From assembly GCA_016713875.1 (NCBI GenBank), contig JADJOI010000003.1:2170001-2234000 (forward strand): a DNA stretch of 64,000 nt, written 5' to 3'. The stretch is from Flavobacteriales bacterium (lineage in GTDB: Bacteria; Bacteroidota; Bacteroidia; Flavobacteriales_F; PHOS-HE28). The notes under the pieces are model-generated. The model saw only the letters and a list, made by a program, of their open reading frames with translations. It did no database searches and was not told where the DNA came from. Below are positions 8,461 to 15,703 of the stretch, one piece after another (within the stretch, counting starts at the first letter, position 1; every line of letters begins with the position of its first letter). The translations under genes were made by a program, and so were the position numbers.

Positions 8461-9237
8461 ATGCCCAAGCTCATCCTCATCACCGGCGCCACCAGCGGCT
8501 TCGGTGAGGCCACGGCGCGCCGCTTCGCCGCCGAGGGCCACCGCCTGATCATCACTGGCCGCCGCAAGGAGCGGCTCGAGGCCCTGCGCCAGGAGCTGGA
8601 AGGCCTGCACGGCACCCTCGGCGCCCACGACCGCGTGCACGCCCTGCACTTCGACGTGCGCGACCACGACGCCACGGTGCGCGCCATCGCCTCGCTGCCC
8701 GCGGCCTGGCACCCCATCGATGTGCTGGTGAACAACGCCGGGCTGGCCGCGGGGCTCGACCCCATCCAGGAGGGGAACCTGCAGGACTGGGAGCGCATGC
8801 TGGACACCAACGTGAAGGGCCTGCTGCACGTGACGCGCGCCGTGCTGCCGGGCATGATCGCCGCCGGGACCGGCCACATCATCAACATCGGCAGCACCGC
8901 CGGCAAGGAGGTGTACCCCAGGGGCGCCGTGTACTGCGCCAGCAAGCACGCGGTGGACGCCCTCACCAAGGGCCTGCGCCAGGACCTGCTGCCCCACGGC
9001 ATCAAGGTGACGCAGATCGCGCCCGGCCTGGCCGAAACGGAGTTCAGCGTGGTGCGCTTCCACGGCGACGAGGACCGCGCGAGGCAGGTGTACCACGGCC
9101 TGCAGCCGTTGCGCCCCGAGGACATCGCCGAGCTGGTGCACTACGTCACCACCCTGCCGCCCCACGTCTGCGTCAACGACCTGGTGGTGACCCCCACGGC
9201 GCAGGCCAACAGCATGGTGGTGCAGCGAACGGGCTGA
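8461..9237 (+). CDS. Short-chain dehydrogenase/reductase (YdfG-like)
   Basis: This 258-residue classical SDR has the cofactor loop GATSGFG at 9-15, NNAG at 91-94, the catalytic Ser145 in INIGS, and the Y158-CAS-K162 catalytic pair. The GRR after the second strand (residues 33-35) suggests NADP rather than NAD. Overall length and the PEDIAELVHYVTTLPPHVCVND C-terminal region resemble YdfG-type 3-hydroxy acid (serine/L-allo-threonine) dehydrogenases, which oxidise the beta-hydroxyl of small hydroxy acids. The ATG at 8461 was chosen because the glycine-rich loop then sits at its usual distance. GATCTTCG at 8417-8424 is a weak -7 candidate. The substrate is inferred from family likeness only. Confidence 0.85.
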   Translation: MPKLILITGATSGFGEATARRFAAEGHRLIITGRRKERLEALRQELEGLHGTLGAHDRVHALHFDVRDHDATVRAIASLPAAWHPIDVLVNNAGLAAGLDPIQEGNLQDWERMLDTNVKGLLHVTRAVLPGMIAAGTGHIINIGSTAGKEVYPRGAVYCASKHAVDALTKGLRQDLLPHGIKVTQIAPGLAETEFSVVRFHGDEDRARQVYHGLQPLRPEDIAELVHYVTTLPPHVCVNDLVVTPTAQANSMVVQRTG

Positions 9238-9240
9238 TCC

Positions 9241-9270
9241 CATGTGCGCATGAGCACATGTGCATACGTG
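9241..9270. repeat. CACATG-type intergenic element
   Basis: A run of overlapping ATGTGC/CACATG words with a perfect CACATGTG palindrome at 9255-9262. It ends six bases before a TACCTTCG promoter element. Similar elements lie at 21835-21856 and 26115-26148, again just upstream of a promoter. Confidence 0.6.
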
Positions 9271-9276
9271 GCCTCC

Positions 9277-9284
9277 TACCTTCG
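9277..9284 (+). promoter_or_regulatory. Predicted -7 element of the DUF2911 gene
   Basis: TACCTTCG fits the TAnnTTYG pattern seen before many genes in this window, 17 bases before the ATG at 9302. Confidence 0.5.
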
Positions 9285-9301
9285 CCCCACACCCCGTTCC
9301 G

Positions 9302-9850
9302 ATGAAGAAAGCGCTGAAGTGGATCCTGCTCGGCCTGGCCGTTGTGCTCATGGTGGTCTTCGCGGGCTTCCAGTTCATGAAGTACAACACGAAGAAGGCG
9401 AGCCCCGAGGACCGGGTGCAGTTCACGCAGGGCGACCTGGAGCTGGAGGTCTTCTACAACCGGCCGGGCAAGAAGGGCCGGGTGATCTTCGGCGAGCTGG
9501 TGCCCTACGACCAGGTGTGGCGCACGGGGGCCAACGAGGCCACGACCTTCACCACCAACAAGCCCCTCACCATCGATGGCAGGGTGCTGAAGGCCGGGGC
9601 CTACACGCTGTGGACCATCCCCGGCCAGGACGGGTGGACGGTGATCTGGAACGACCGCATGTACCCGTGGGGCGTGGACTTCGACCAGAAGGCGCAACGC
9701 CGGCCGGAGCACGATGCCCTGCAGGTGCAGGTGCCCGTGGAGCGGCTCGCCGGGCCGGTGGAGCTCTTCACCATCGCCGTGCAGGAGGCGCCGCTGGCGC
9801 TGACCCTGAGCTGGGACGATGTGCGGGTGACGGTGCCCATGGCGCACTGA
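9302..9850 (+). CDS. DUF2911 domain protein, membrane-anchored
   Basis: This is a 182-residue protein. Residues 6-24 (KWILLGLAVVLMVVFAGFQ) form an N-terminal membrane helix or uncleaved signal. The rest matches DUF2911 by its typical motifs: LELEVFYNRPGKKGRVIFGELVPYD-type text, VWRTGANEATTFTTNK at about residues 75-90, and AGAYTLWTIPG near 100-110. DUF2911 proteins are exported proteins common in Bacteroidota and have no known activity. The start was chosen at 9302, after the TACCTTCG element and immediately before the membrane helix. It lies in its own transcription unit, 64 bases after the SDR gene and 33 bases before lpxD. Confidence 0.85.
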   Translation: MKKALKWILLGLAVVLMVVFAGFQFMKYNTKKASPEDRVQFTQGDLELEVFYNRPGKKGRVIFGELVPYDQVWRTGANEATTFTTNKPLTIDGRVLKAGAYTLWTIPGQDGWTVIWNDRMYPWGVDFDQKAQRRPEHDALQVQVPVERLAGPVELFTIAVQEAPLALTLSWDDVRVTVPMAH

Positions 9851-9869
9851 GGGCGGCCGTTCCGCGGCC

Positions 9870-9877
9870 TACTTTTG
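9870..9877 (+). promoter_or_regulatory. Predicted -7 element of lpxD
   Basis: TACTTTTG matches TAnnTTTG exactly and ends six bases before the lpxD ATG at 9884, so the message would be nearly leaderless. Confidence 0.6.
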
Positions 9878-9883
9878 CCGGGC

Positions 9884-10939
9884 ATGCAGTTCTCCGCCGG
9901 ACAGATCGCCGAGTTCCTCCAGGGGGAGGTGGACGGTGATGCGCAGGTGCTGGTGAGCGACATCAGCAAGATCGAGGAGGGCCGCCTGGGCACGCTGAGC
10001 TTCCTGGCCAACCCGAAGTACACCGAGCACGTGTACACCACCGCGGCCAGCGTGGTGCTGGTGGAGAAGGGCTTCCACCCCACGCGCCCCATCCCCAAGC
10101 ATGTGACGCTGATCCGCGTGGCCGACCCGCGCGCCTGCTTCTCGCGCCTGCTGCAGATGCACGACGCGCACCAGTACGAGAAGAAGGGCTATGAGCAGCC
10201 CAGCTACATCAGCCCGAAGGCCACCATCGGCAAGGACGTGTACATCGGCACCTTCACCCACATCGGCGACGGGGTGGTGATCGGCGACGGGGTGAAGATC
10301 CTGCCCAACTGCACCATCGGCGACAACGTGGTGATCGGGGCGGGCACGCGCATCCACGCCAACGTGGTGGTGTACGGGCGGAGCGTGATCGGCCGGAACT
10401 GCATCATCCACAGCGGCACGGTGATCGGCTCGGACGGCTTCGGCTTCACGGTGAACGCTGCCGGCGAGCAGGAGAAGATCCCCCAGATCGGCAACGTGGT
10501 GATCGAGGATGACGTGGAGATCGGGGCCAACTGCACCATCGACCGGGCCACGCTGGGCAGCACCATCATCCGCCGGGGCGCCAAGCTGGACAACCTGATC
10601 CAGGTGGGGCACAATGCGGAGATCGGGTCGCACACGGTGGTGGTGTCGCAGACGGGCATCGCGGGCAGCAGCCGGGTGGGCGCCCACGCCATGATCGGCG
10701 GTCAGGTGGGCATCGCCGGGCACCTCACGGTGGGCGACCGCGTGAAGGTGGCGGCGCAGAGCGGCATCGGGGAGAACATCCCGGACGGGGTCACTGTGCA
10801 GGGCAGCCCGGCGTTCGCCATCGGCCCCTACAAGCGCAGCTACGTGGTGTTCCGCAATCTGCCCGAGCTGCAGCGGCGCGTGGCCGAGCTGGAGCGCATG
10901 CTGGCGGAGCTCCGCAAGGAGGCCGGCCAGGCGGGCTGA
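9884..10939 (+). CDS. lpxD: UDP-3-O-(3-hydroxyacyl)glucosamine N-acyltransferase
   Basis: LpxD adds the second 3-hydroxyacyl chain, from acyl-ACP, to the amino group of UDP-3-O-acylglucosamine in lipid A synthesis in the cytoplasm. The 351-residue length is normal. It has an N-terminal uridine-binding domain (about 1-100, with SFLANPKY). A long left-handed beta-helix of hexapeptide repeats (about 108-310) includes GSDGFGF, the IDRATLGSTII block and the LIQVGHNAEIG block with the expected catalytic histidine. A C-terminal coiled helix (LQRRVAELERMLAELRKE) follows. The ATG at 9884 was chosen over the in-frame ATG at 9875 because the latter overlaps the -7 element. lpxC-fabZ and lpxA follow directly, so the lipid A genes form a cluster. 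Confidence 0.95.
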   Translation: MQFSAGQIAEFLQGEVDGDAQVLVSDISKIEEGRLGTLSFLANPKYTEHVYTTAASVVLVEKGFHPTRPIPKHVTLIRVADPRACFSRLLQMHDAHQYEKKGYEQPSYISPKATIGKDVYIGTFTHIGDGVVIGDGVKILPNCTIGDNVVIGAGTRIHANVVVYGRSVIGRNCIIHSGTVIGSDGFGFTVNAAGEQEKIPQIGNVVIEDDVEIGANCTIDRATLGSTIIRRGAKLDNLIQVGHNAEIGSHTVVVSQTGIAGSSRVGAHAMIGGQVGIAGHLTVGDRVKVAAQSGIGENIPDGVTVQGSPAFAIGPYKRSYVVFRNLPELQRRVAELERMLAELRKEAGQAG

Positions 10940-10962
10940 ACCCGCGCTTCGCGGCCGCGCCG

Positions 10963-10970
10963 TAGCTTCG
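10963..10970 (+). promoter_or_regulatory. Predicted -7 element of lpxC-fabZ
   Basis: TAGCTTCG fits TAnnTTYG and lies 43 bases before the ATG at 11014. Confidence 0.45.
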
Positions 10971-11013
10971 GCCGGCGATCCCGGGGACCGCGACGGCCCG
11001 GGCGCGCGAACGC

Positions 11014-12480
11014 ATGAGCGACAAACAACGCACCCTCAAGCAGACCGTCTCCATCACCGGCGTGGGCCTGCACACCGGCGAACCGGTGACGCTGACGCTG
11101 AACCCGGCCCCCGAAGGGCACGGCTACAAGTTCCAGCGCATGGACCTGGACGGCGCCCCGGTGATCGAGGCCGACGCCGACCTGGTGGTGAGCACCGACC
11201 GTGGCACCACCCTGGGGAAGGACGGCGCCAAGGTGAACACCACCGAGCATGTGCTGGCAGCACTGTACGCCCTTGGGGTGGACAACTGCCTGCTGCAGAT
11301 CACCGGGCCCGAACTGCCCATCATGGACGGCAGCGCGCTGCCCTTCGTGCTGGCCATCGAGGAGGCCGGCATCGTGGAGCAGAAGGCCGACAAGGACTGG
11401 TACGTGCTGAAGGAGCCCATCTGGTTCGAGACCAAGGAGCGCGGCACCGAGATGCTGGGCGTGCCCACCCCGGGCGGCGAGTTCCGGCTGACGGTGATGG
11501 TGGACTACAACAGCCCGGTGCTCGGCACGCAGCACGCCAGCATGTACCACACCGGCGAGTTCAAGACGGAGATCGCCCCCTGCCGCACCTTCGTGTTCCT
11601 GCGCGAGCTGGAGCAGCTGGCCAAGGCGGGCCTCATCAAGGGCGGCGACCTGGACAACGCCATCGTGATGGAGGACCGCGAAGGCACCAGCAAGGAGCAG
11701 CTGCAGGCGCTGGCCAAGCTGCTGGGCAAGGAGTACCGCGACGTGGAGATCCGCCGCAACGGCGTGCTGAACACCACGGACCTGAAGTTCTTCAACGAGC
11801 CGGCGCGGCACAAGCTGATGGACATCGTGGGCGACCTGGCCCTGGTGGGCCGACCGATCAAGGGCCACATCCTGGCGGCTCGACCGGGGCACTTCGGCAA
11901 CACCAGCTTCGCCAAGCGCATCAAGGAGGCGATGCGGCTGGAGCGCAAGGCCGCAGGGTTCCAGTACGACCTGTCGCGTGAACCGCTGTACGACATCAAC
12001 GCGATCGCGCGGATGCTGCCGCATCGCTACCCCTTCCTGCTGATCGACAAGATCATGGAGATCACGGAGGACACCATCATCGGGGTGAAGAACGTGACCA
12101 TGAACGAGCCCTTTTTCCAGGGCCATTTCCCGAACAACCCGGTGATGCCCGGGGTGATCCAGATCGAAGCCATGGCACAGGTAGGCGGGGTCTTCGCCCT
12201 CAGCCAGGTGCCCGACCCGGAGCACTACACCACCTACTTCCTGAAGATCGACGGCGTGCGCTTCAAGCGCAAGGTGATCCCGGGGGACACGGTGGTGTTC
12301 CGCCTGCAGCTGATCACGCCCATCCGGCGCGGCATCGTGCACATGAAAGGCGTGGCCTACGTGAACGGACAGCCGGCGATGGAGGCCGAGATGATGGCCC
12401 AGATCGCCCGCGACAAGGCCCCCGAACCCAGGACCAACGCGGACACCCCGGCGCCGAAGACCTCGGCGGTCAACGCATGA
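11014..12480 (+). CDS. lpxC-fabZ: Bifunctional LpxC deacetylase / FabZ dehydratase
   Basis: This 488-residue fusion is characteristic of Bacteroidota. The LpxC part (about 1-310) deacetylates UDP-3-O-acyl-GlcNAc, the committed lipid A step. Its zinc and catalytic residues are visible: H79 in TTEHVLAAL, H266 and D270 in HKLMDIVGD, and H284 in KGHILAARPGH. The FabZ part (about 325-470) dehydrates 3-hydroxyacyl-ACP. It has LPHRYPFLLIDKI and the GHFPNNPVMPG catalytic loop with H371 and E385. Joining the two lets one chain draw on the same hydroxyacyl-ACP pool for lipid A and fatty acid synthesis. The Ala/Pro/Thr-rich tail after 470 is not conserved. The stop overlaps the lpxA start in an ATGA, giving coupled translation. 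Confidence 0.97.
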   Translation: MSDKQRTLKQTVSITGVGLHTGEPVTLTLNPAPEGHGYKFQRMDLDGAPVIEADADLVVSTDRGTTLGKDGAKVNTTEHVLAALYALGVDNCLLQITGPELPIMDGSALPFVLAIEEAGIVEQKADKDWYVLKEPIWFETKERGTEMLGVPTPGGEFRLTVMVDYNSPVLGTQHASMYHTGEFKTEIAPCRTFVFLRELEQLAKAGLIKGGDLDNAIVMEDREGTSKEQLQALAKLLGKEYRDVEIRRNGVLNTTDLKFFNEPARHKLMDIVGDLALVGRPIKGHILAARPGHFGNTSFAKRIKEAMRLERKAAGFQYDLSREPLYDINAIARMLPHRYPFLLIDKIMEITEDTIIGVKNVTMNEPFFQGHFPNNPVMPGVIQIEAMAQVGGVFALSQVPDPEHYTTYFLKIDGVRFKRKVIPGDTVVFRLQLITPIRRGIVHMKGVAYVNGQPAMEAEMMAQIARDKAPEPRTNADTPAPKTSAVNA

Positions 12481-13259
12481 GCATCTCCCCCCTCGCCTCC
12501 GTGCACCCCGACGCGAAGCTCGGCCGCGACGTGGTGGTGGAGCCCTTCGCCACCATCTACGCCGACGTGACGATCGGCGACGGCACCTGGATCGGGCCCA
12601 ACGCCGTGCTGATGGACGGTGCCCGCATCGGCAGCCGCTGCCGCATCTTCCCCGGCGCGGTGATCGGCGCCATCCCGCAGGACCTCAAGTTCGCCGGGGA
12701 GTACACCACCGCCGAGGTGGGCGACGGCACCACCATCCGCGAGTGCGTCACCATCAACCGCGGCACGGCCGACCGCCAGCGCACCGCCGTGGGCAGCTAC
12801 TGCCTGCTGATGGCCTATGTGCACCTGGCGCACGACTGCGTGCTGGGCAACAACATCGTCATCGCCAACAGCGTGAACCTGGCCGGCCACGTCACCATCG
12901 ACGACTGGGCCATCCTGGAGGGCAACGTGGCCGTGCAGCAATTCCTGCACATCGGTGCCCACAGCTTCATCGCCGGCGCCAGCCTGGTGCGCAAGAACGT
13001 GCCGCCCTTCGTGAAGGCCGCACGCGAACCCCTGAGCTACGTGGGCGTGAACGTGGTGGGCCTGCGCCGCCGCGGCTACACCGACGAGCAGGTGGCCCGC
13101 ATCGAGGACATCTACCGCGAGATCTTCGTGCGCAACAACAACGTGGAGCGCGCCGTGCAGAGCGTGGAGCAGACCCTGCCGCGCAGCCCCGAGCGCGGCC
13201 AGATCCTGGACTTCATCCGCAACAGCCCCAAGGGCATCATGCGCGGGCTGGCGGAGTAG
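12477..13259 (+). CDS. lpxA: UDP-N-acetylglucosamine O-acyltransferase
   Basis: LpxA adds the first 3-hydroxyacyl chain to the 3-OH of UDP-GlcNAc, the opening step of lipid A synthesis, as a cytoplasmic trimer. The 260-residue protein has hexapeptide repeats from about residue 8 to 190 and typical signatures: GAIPQDLKF, TIRECVTINRGTA and YVHLAHDCVLGNN with the catalytic histidine in VHLAHDC. IDDWAILEGNVAVQQFLHIG and the C-terminal helical domain (EQVARIEDIYREIF) complete the family pattern. It overlaps lpxC-fabZ by four bases (ATGA), so it is surely co-transcribed with it. Confidence 0.96.
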   Translation: MSISPLASVHPDAKLGRDVVVEPFATIYADVTIGDGTWIGPNAVLMDGARIGSRCRIFPGAVIGAIPQDLKFAGEYTTAEVGDGTTIRECVTINRGTADRQRTAVGSYCLLMAYVHLAHDCVLGNNIVIANSVNLAGHVTIDDWAILEGNVAVQQFLHIGAHSFIAGASLVRKNVPPFVKAAREPLSYVGVNVVGLRRRGYTDEQVARIEDIYREIFVRNNNVERAVQSVEQTLPRSPERGQILDFIRNSPKGIMRGLAE

Positions 13260-13373
13260 GCCGCAATGTGGAGATGGGCGAATGTGAACATGTGAAGACC
13301 CTCTAATGATCGACCTTCGACGATCGCCACCTCCACTCATTTCCACATTCCTACATTCCCCGTATTCCTCTGA

Positions 13374-14009
13374 ATGGAAGTCGCCCTCCGCTCCGTCACC
13401 AAGCGCTTCGGGCGCGAGGTGGTGTTCCGCGAAGTGGAGCACGTCTTCGCCGCCGGCAGCCGCACCGCCTTGCTGGGCCCGAACGGAAGCGGGAAGAGCA
13501 CCCTGCTGCAGGTGATCGGGGGCGCCCTGTCGGCCACCTCGGGCACGGTGCTGCACCAGCTGGACGGGCGCGTCATCGACCCCGAGGCGGTGTACCGCCA
13601 GGTGGCCTTCGCCACCCCCTACCTGGGCCTGTACGAGGACCTGAGCCTGCGCGACACCCTGGCCTTCCACCGGCGCTTCAAGCCCTTCCGGCCGGGCCTT
13701 GCCGACGTGGACGTGGCCCGCGCGGCTTATCTGGACAAGGAGCTGGACAAGCCCGTGCGGCAGTTCAGCAGCGGCATGAAGCAGCGCTTGAAGCTGGTGC
13801 TGGCCGTGATGAGCGACGTGCCCCTGCTGCTGCTGGACGAACCCACGAGCAACTTGGACGCGCGCGGGACCACCTGGTCCGTCGAGCTGCTGCAGGCCCA
13901 CGTGGAGGGGCGCACGCTGGTGGTGGCCAGCAACCGCGTGGAGGCCGAGACCGCCCTGTGCACCGCGCAGCTGGACGTGCTGGCGTGGAAGCCCGGCGCC
14001 CGGGGCTGA
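13374..14009 (+). CDS. ABC transporter ATP-binding protein
   Basis: This 211-residue ATPase subunit has Walker A GPNGSGKST at 35-43, the signature FSSGMKQR at 131-138 and Walker B LLLLDEPTSNLD at 151-162. The usual switch histidine is replaced by Asn187 (VVASNR). The usual Q-loop glutamine is also not evident (FATPYLGLYEDL). Both changes may be normal for this Bacteroidota subfamily, which is often found beside lpxA and efp, but they suggest slow or unusual ATP turnover. No permease gene is adjacent, so the transported substrate is unknown. The size and simple architecture resemble CcmA-like export ATPases. The 114-base gap upstream holds short ACATTC/TCCACATT words but no gene. Confidence 0.85.
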   Translation: MEVALRSVTKRFGREVVFREVEHVFAAGSRTALLGPNGSGKSTLLQVIGGALSATSGTVLHQLDGRVIDPEAVYRQVAFATPYLGLYEDLSLRDTLAFHRRFKPFRPGLADVDVARAAYLDKELDKPVRQFSSGMKQRLKLVLAVMSDVPLLLLDEPTSNLDARGTTWSVELLQAHVEGRTLVVASNRVEAETALCTAQLDVLAWKPGARG

Positions 14010-14040
14010 ACCGATGTCGCCGGCCTTCGGGCCGATCCCC

Positions 14041-14048
14041 TATTTTCG
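14041..14048 (+). promoter_or_regulatory. Predicted -7 element of efp
   Basis: TATTTTCG fits TAnnTTYG, 40 bases before the efp ATG at 14089. Confidence 0.45.
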
Positions 14049-14088
14049 CGCCCGCCTTCCGGAAACGAAGGCCGCATCCCATCCCGCC

Positions 14089-14652
14089 ATGGCCACCACC
14101 GCTGACGTCAACATCGGCTCTTACATCCGCTTCAACGGCGACATCTGCCAGATCATGGAGTGGCAGCACCGCACGCCGGGCAACCTGCGCGCCTTCTACC
14201 AGGGCAAGATGCGCAACCTGCGCAACGGCAAGCTGGCCGAGAACCGCTGGCGCAGCGGCGAAACGATCGAGGTGCTCCGCGTGGAGGTGCACGAACTGCA
14301 ATACCTCTACCGCGAAGGCGACAACCTGGTGTGCATGGACCAGGAGAGCTTCGAGCAGAAGTACATCCCCGTGGGCCTCTTCGGCGGCGCGCTGGGCTTC
14401 ATGAAGGAGGAGATGGTGGTGCAGATCGGCTTCGAGAGCGAGCAGCCCATCTTCGCCCGCCCGCCGAAGACGGTGGAACTGAAGGTGGTGTACACCGAGC
14501 CCGCCGTGAAGGGCGATACCGCCAACAAGGTGATGAAGCCCGCCAAGCTGGAGACCGGCGTGGAGATCAACGTGCCCATCTTCGTGGAGGAGGGCACCGT
14601 GGTGCGGATCGACACCGAGTCAGGGGAGTACATGGACCGCGTCAAGAAGTAG
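14089..14652 (+). CDS. efp: Elongation factor P
   Basis: EF-P binds between the P and E sites of the ribosome and relieves stalling at proline runs. This 187-residue protein has the three expected beta domains: the KOW-like N domain (1-65), the central OB domain (66-127) and the C-terminal OB domain, which ends in NVPIFVEEGTVVRIDTESGEY. The loop that reaches the peptidyl-transferase centre reads HRTPGNLRAF. Aligned with the E. coli KPGKGQAF loop, Asn replaces the modified Lys34, so beta-lysylation or hypusine-like modification at this position is not possible. The start at 14089 follows a TATTTTCG element. It stands between an ABC ATPase gene and a second lpxD-like gene. Confidence 0.95.
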   Translation: MATTADVNIGSYIRFNGDICQIMEWQHRTPGNLRAFYQGKMRNLRNGKLAENRWRSGETIEVLRVEVHELQYLYREGDNLVCMDQESFEQKYIPVGLFGGALGFMKEEMVVQIGFESEQPIFARPPKTVELKVVYTEPAVKGDTANKVMKPAKLETGVEINVPIFVEEGTVVRIDTESGEYMDRVKK

Positions 14653-14764
14653 GGACGACGATCGGGTCGCCGCGCACCGACGCGGCTCCTCATCCCCGCC
14701 CCGGACCCCGCCCTGCCCCCGCAGCCGGCGGGGTCCGCGTTTCCGGCCCTGAAGGCCGCGCGGT

Positions 14765-14772
14765 TACCTTCG
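14765..14772 (+). promoter_or_regulatory. Predicted -7 element of second lpxD-like gene
   Basis: TACCTTCG ends five bases before the ATG at 14778, again giving an almost leaderless transcript. Confidence 0.5.
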
Positions 14773-14777
14773 TGCCG

Positions 14778-15701
14778 ATGGACCTCACCGAGCCCTGCAC
14801 CGCCGCCGAACTGGCCGCCCTGCTGGGCGTGCGCGTGGCAGGTGACGCCACCCGCACCGTTACCGGCATCAACGAGATCAACCGGGTGCGCACCGGCGAC
14901 CTGGTGTACGTGGACCATCCCAAGTGGTACGCGAAGGCCCTGGAGAGCGCCGCCACCACGATCCTGATCGACAAGGAGGTGGAGGCCCCGGCGGGCAAGG
15001 CCCTGCTGATCAGCATCGATCCCTGCGGTGACTACAACCGGCTGGTGCGGCACTTCAGCCCGCGCAAGGCGTGGAGCAAGGCCCGGCCTGTGGTGGGTGC
15101 CGGCACCGAGGTGCACCCCAGCGTGGTCCTCGGCCCCGACGTGCGCATCGGTGCGGACTGCCTGCTGATGCCCGGGGTGGTGATCTACGGTCCTGCCCAG
15201 CTCGGCGACCGGGTGACGGTGCACGCCAACACCGTGATCGGCTCCGACCCCTTCTACTACAAGAAGCGCCCCACCGGCTACGACAAGATGGTGCCCTGCG
15301 GCAGCGTGCTGATCGAGGACGACGTGGAGATCGGCGCGCTGTGCACGATCGACCGCGGGGTGAGCGCCGACACGCGGATCGGCGCAGGCACCAAGATGGA
15401 CAACCACGTGCAGGTGGGCCACGACACCCTGATCGGCCGACGCTGCCTGATCGCCGCGCACGTGGCCATCGCCGGCGCCGTGGTGATCGAGGACGAGGTG
15501 ACGCTGTGGGGCCAGGTGGGCATCCCCAGCAAACTGCGCGTGGGCAAGGGCGCCGTGCTGCTCGGGCAGAGCGGCATCATGAGCGATGTGGAGGGCGGCC
15601 GCAGTTACCTGGGCTCCCCGGCCACCGAGGCACGCCAGAAGCTGCGCGAGATCGCCCTGAGCCAGCGCCTACCGGACATCGCGCGCAAGCTGGGGCTGTG
15701 A
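14778..15701 (+). CDS. LpxD-like UDP-acylglucosamine N-acyltransferase paralogue
   Basis: This 307-residue left-handed beta-helix acyltransferase resembles LpxD in layout. An N-terminal domain (1-100, with GDLVYVDHPKWYAKAL) is followed by hexapeptide repeats from about 105 to 290, with HANTVIGSDPFYYKKR, TIDRGVSADTRIG and NHVQVGHDTLIG carrying the histidine at the LpxD catalytic position. It lacks the C-terminal coiled helix of the true LpxD at 9884-10939, and the FGF motif is replaced by FYY. Paralogues of this kind are common next to efp in Bacteroidota; the acceptor may be another amino sugar. The ATG at 14778 follows a TACCTTCG element. Longer in-frame readings run through efp and are artefacts. 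The SpoIIE-type phosphatase starts two bases after the stop. Confidence 0.85.
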   Translation: MDLTEPCTAAELAALLGVRVAGDATRTVTGINEINRVRTGDLVYVDHPKWYAKALESAATTILIDKEVEAPAGKALLISIDPCGDYNRLVRHFSPRKAWSKARPVVGAGTEVHPSVVLGPDVRIGADCLLMPGVVIYGPAQLGDRVTVHANTVIGSDPFYYKKRPTGYDKMVPCGSVLIEDDVEIGALCTIDRGVSADTRIGAGTKMDNHVQVGHDTLIGRRCLIAAHVAIAGAVVIEDEVTLWGQVGIPSKLRVGKGAVLLGQSGIMSDVEGGRSYLGSPATEARQKLREIALSQRLPDIARKLGL

Positions 15702-15703
15702 GC

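Noticed and set aside
10840..12342. Minus-strand 500-codon frame over lpxC-fabZ
   Set aside because: Low-complexity Leu/Val/His/Gln composition; lies opposite a certain gene and has no motif.
14160..15701. Long plus frame through efp into the lpxD-like gene
   Set aside because: The first 200 residues are the efp gene read in the wrong frame; the genuine protein starts at 14778.
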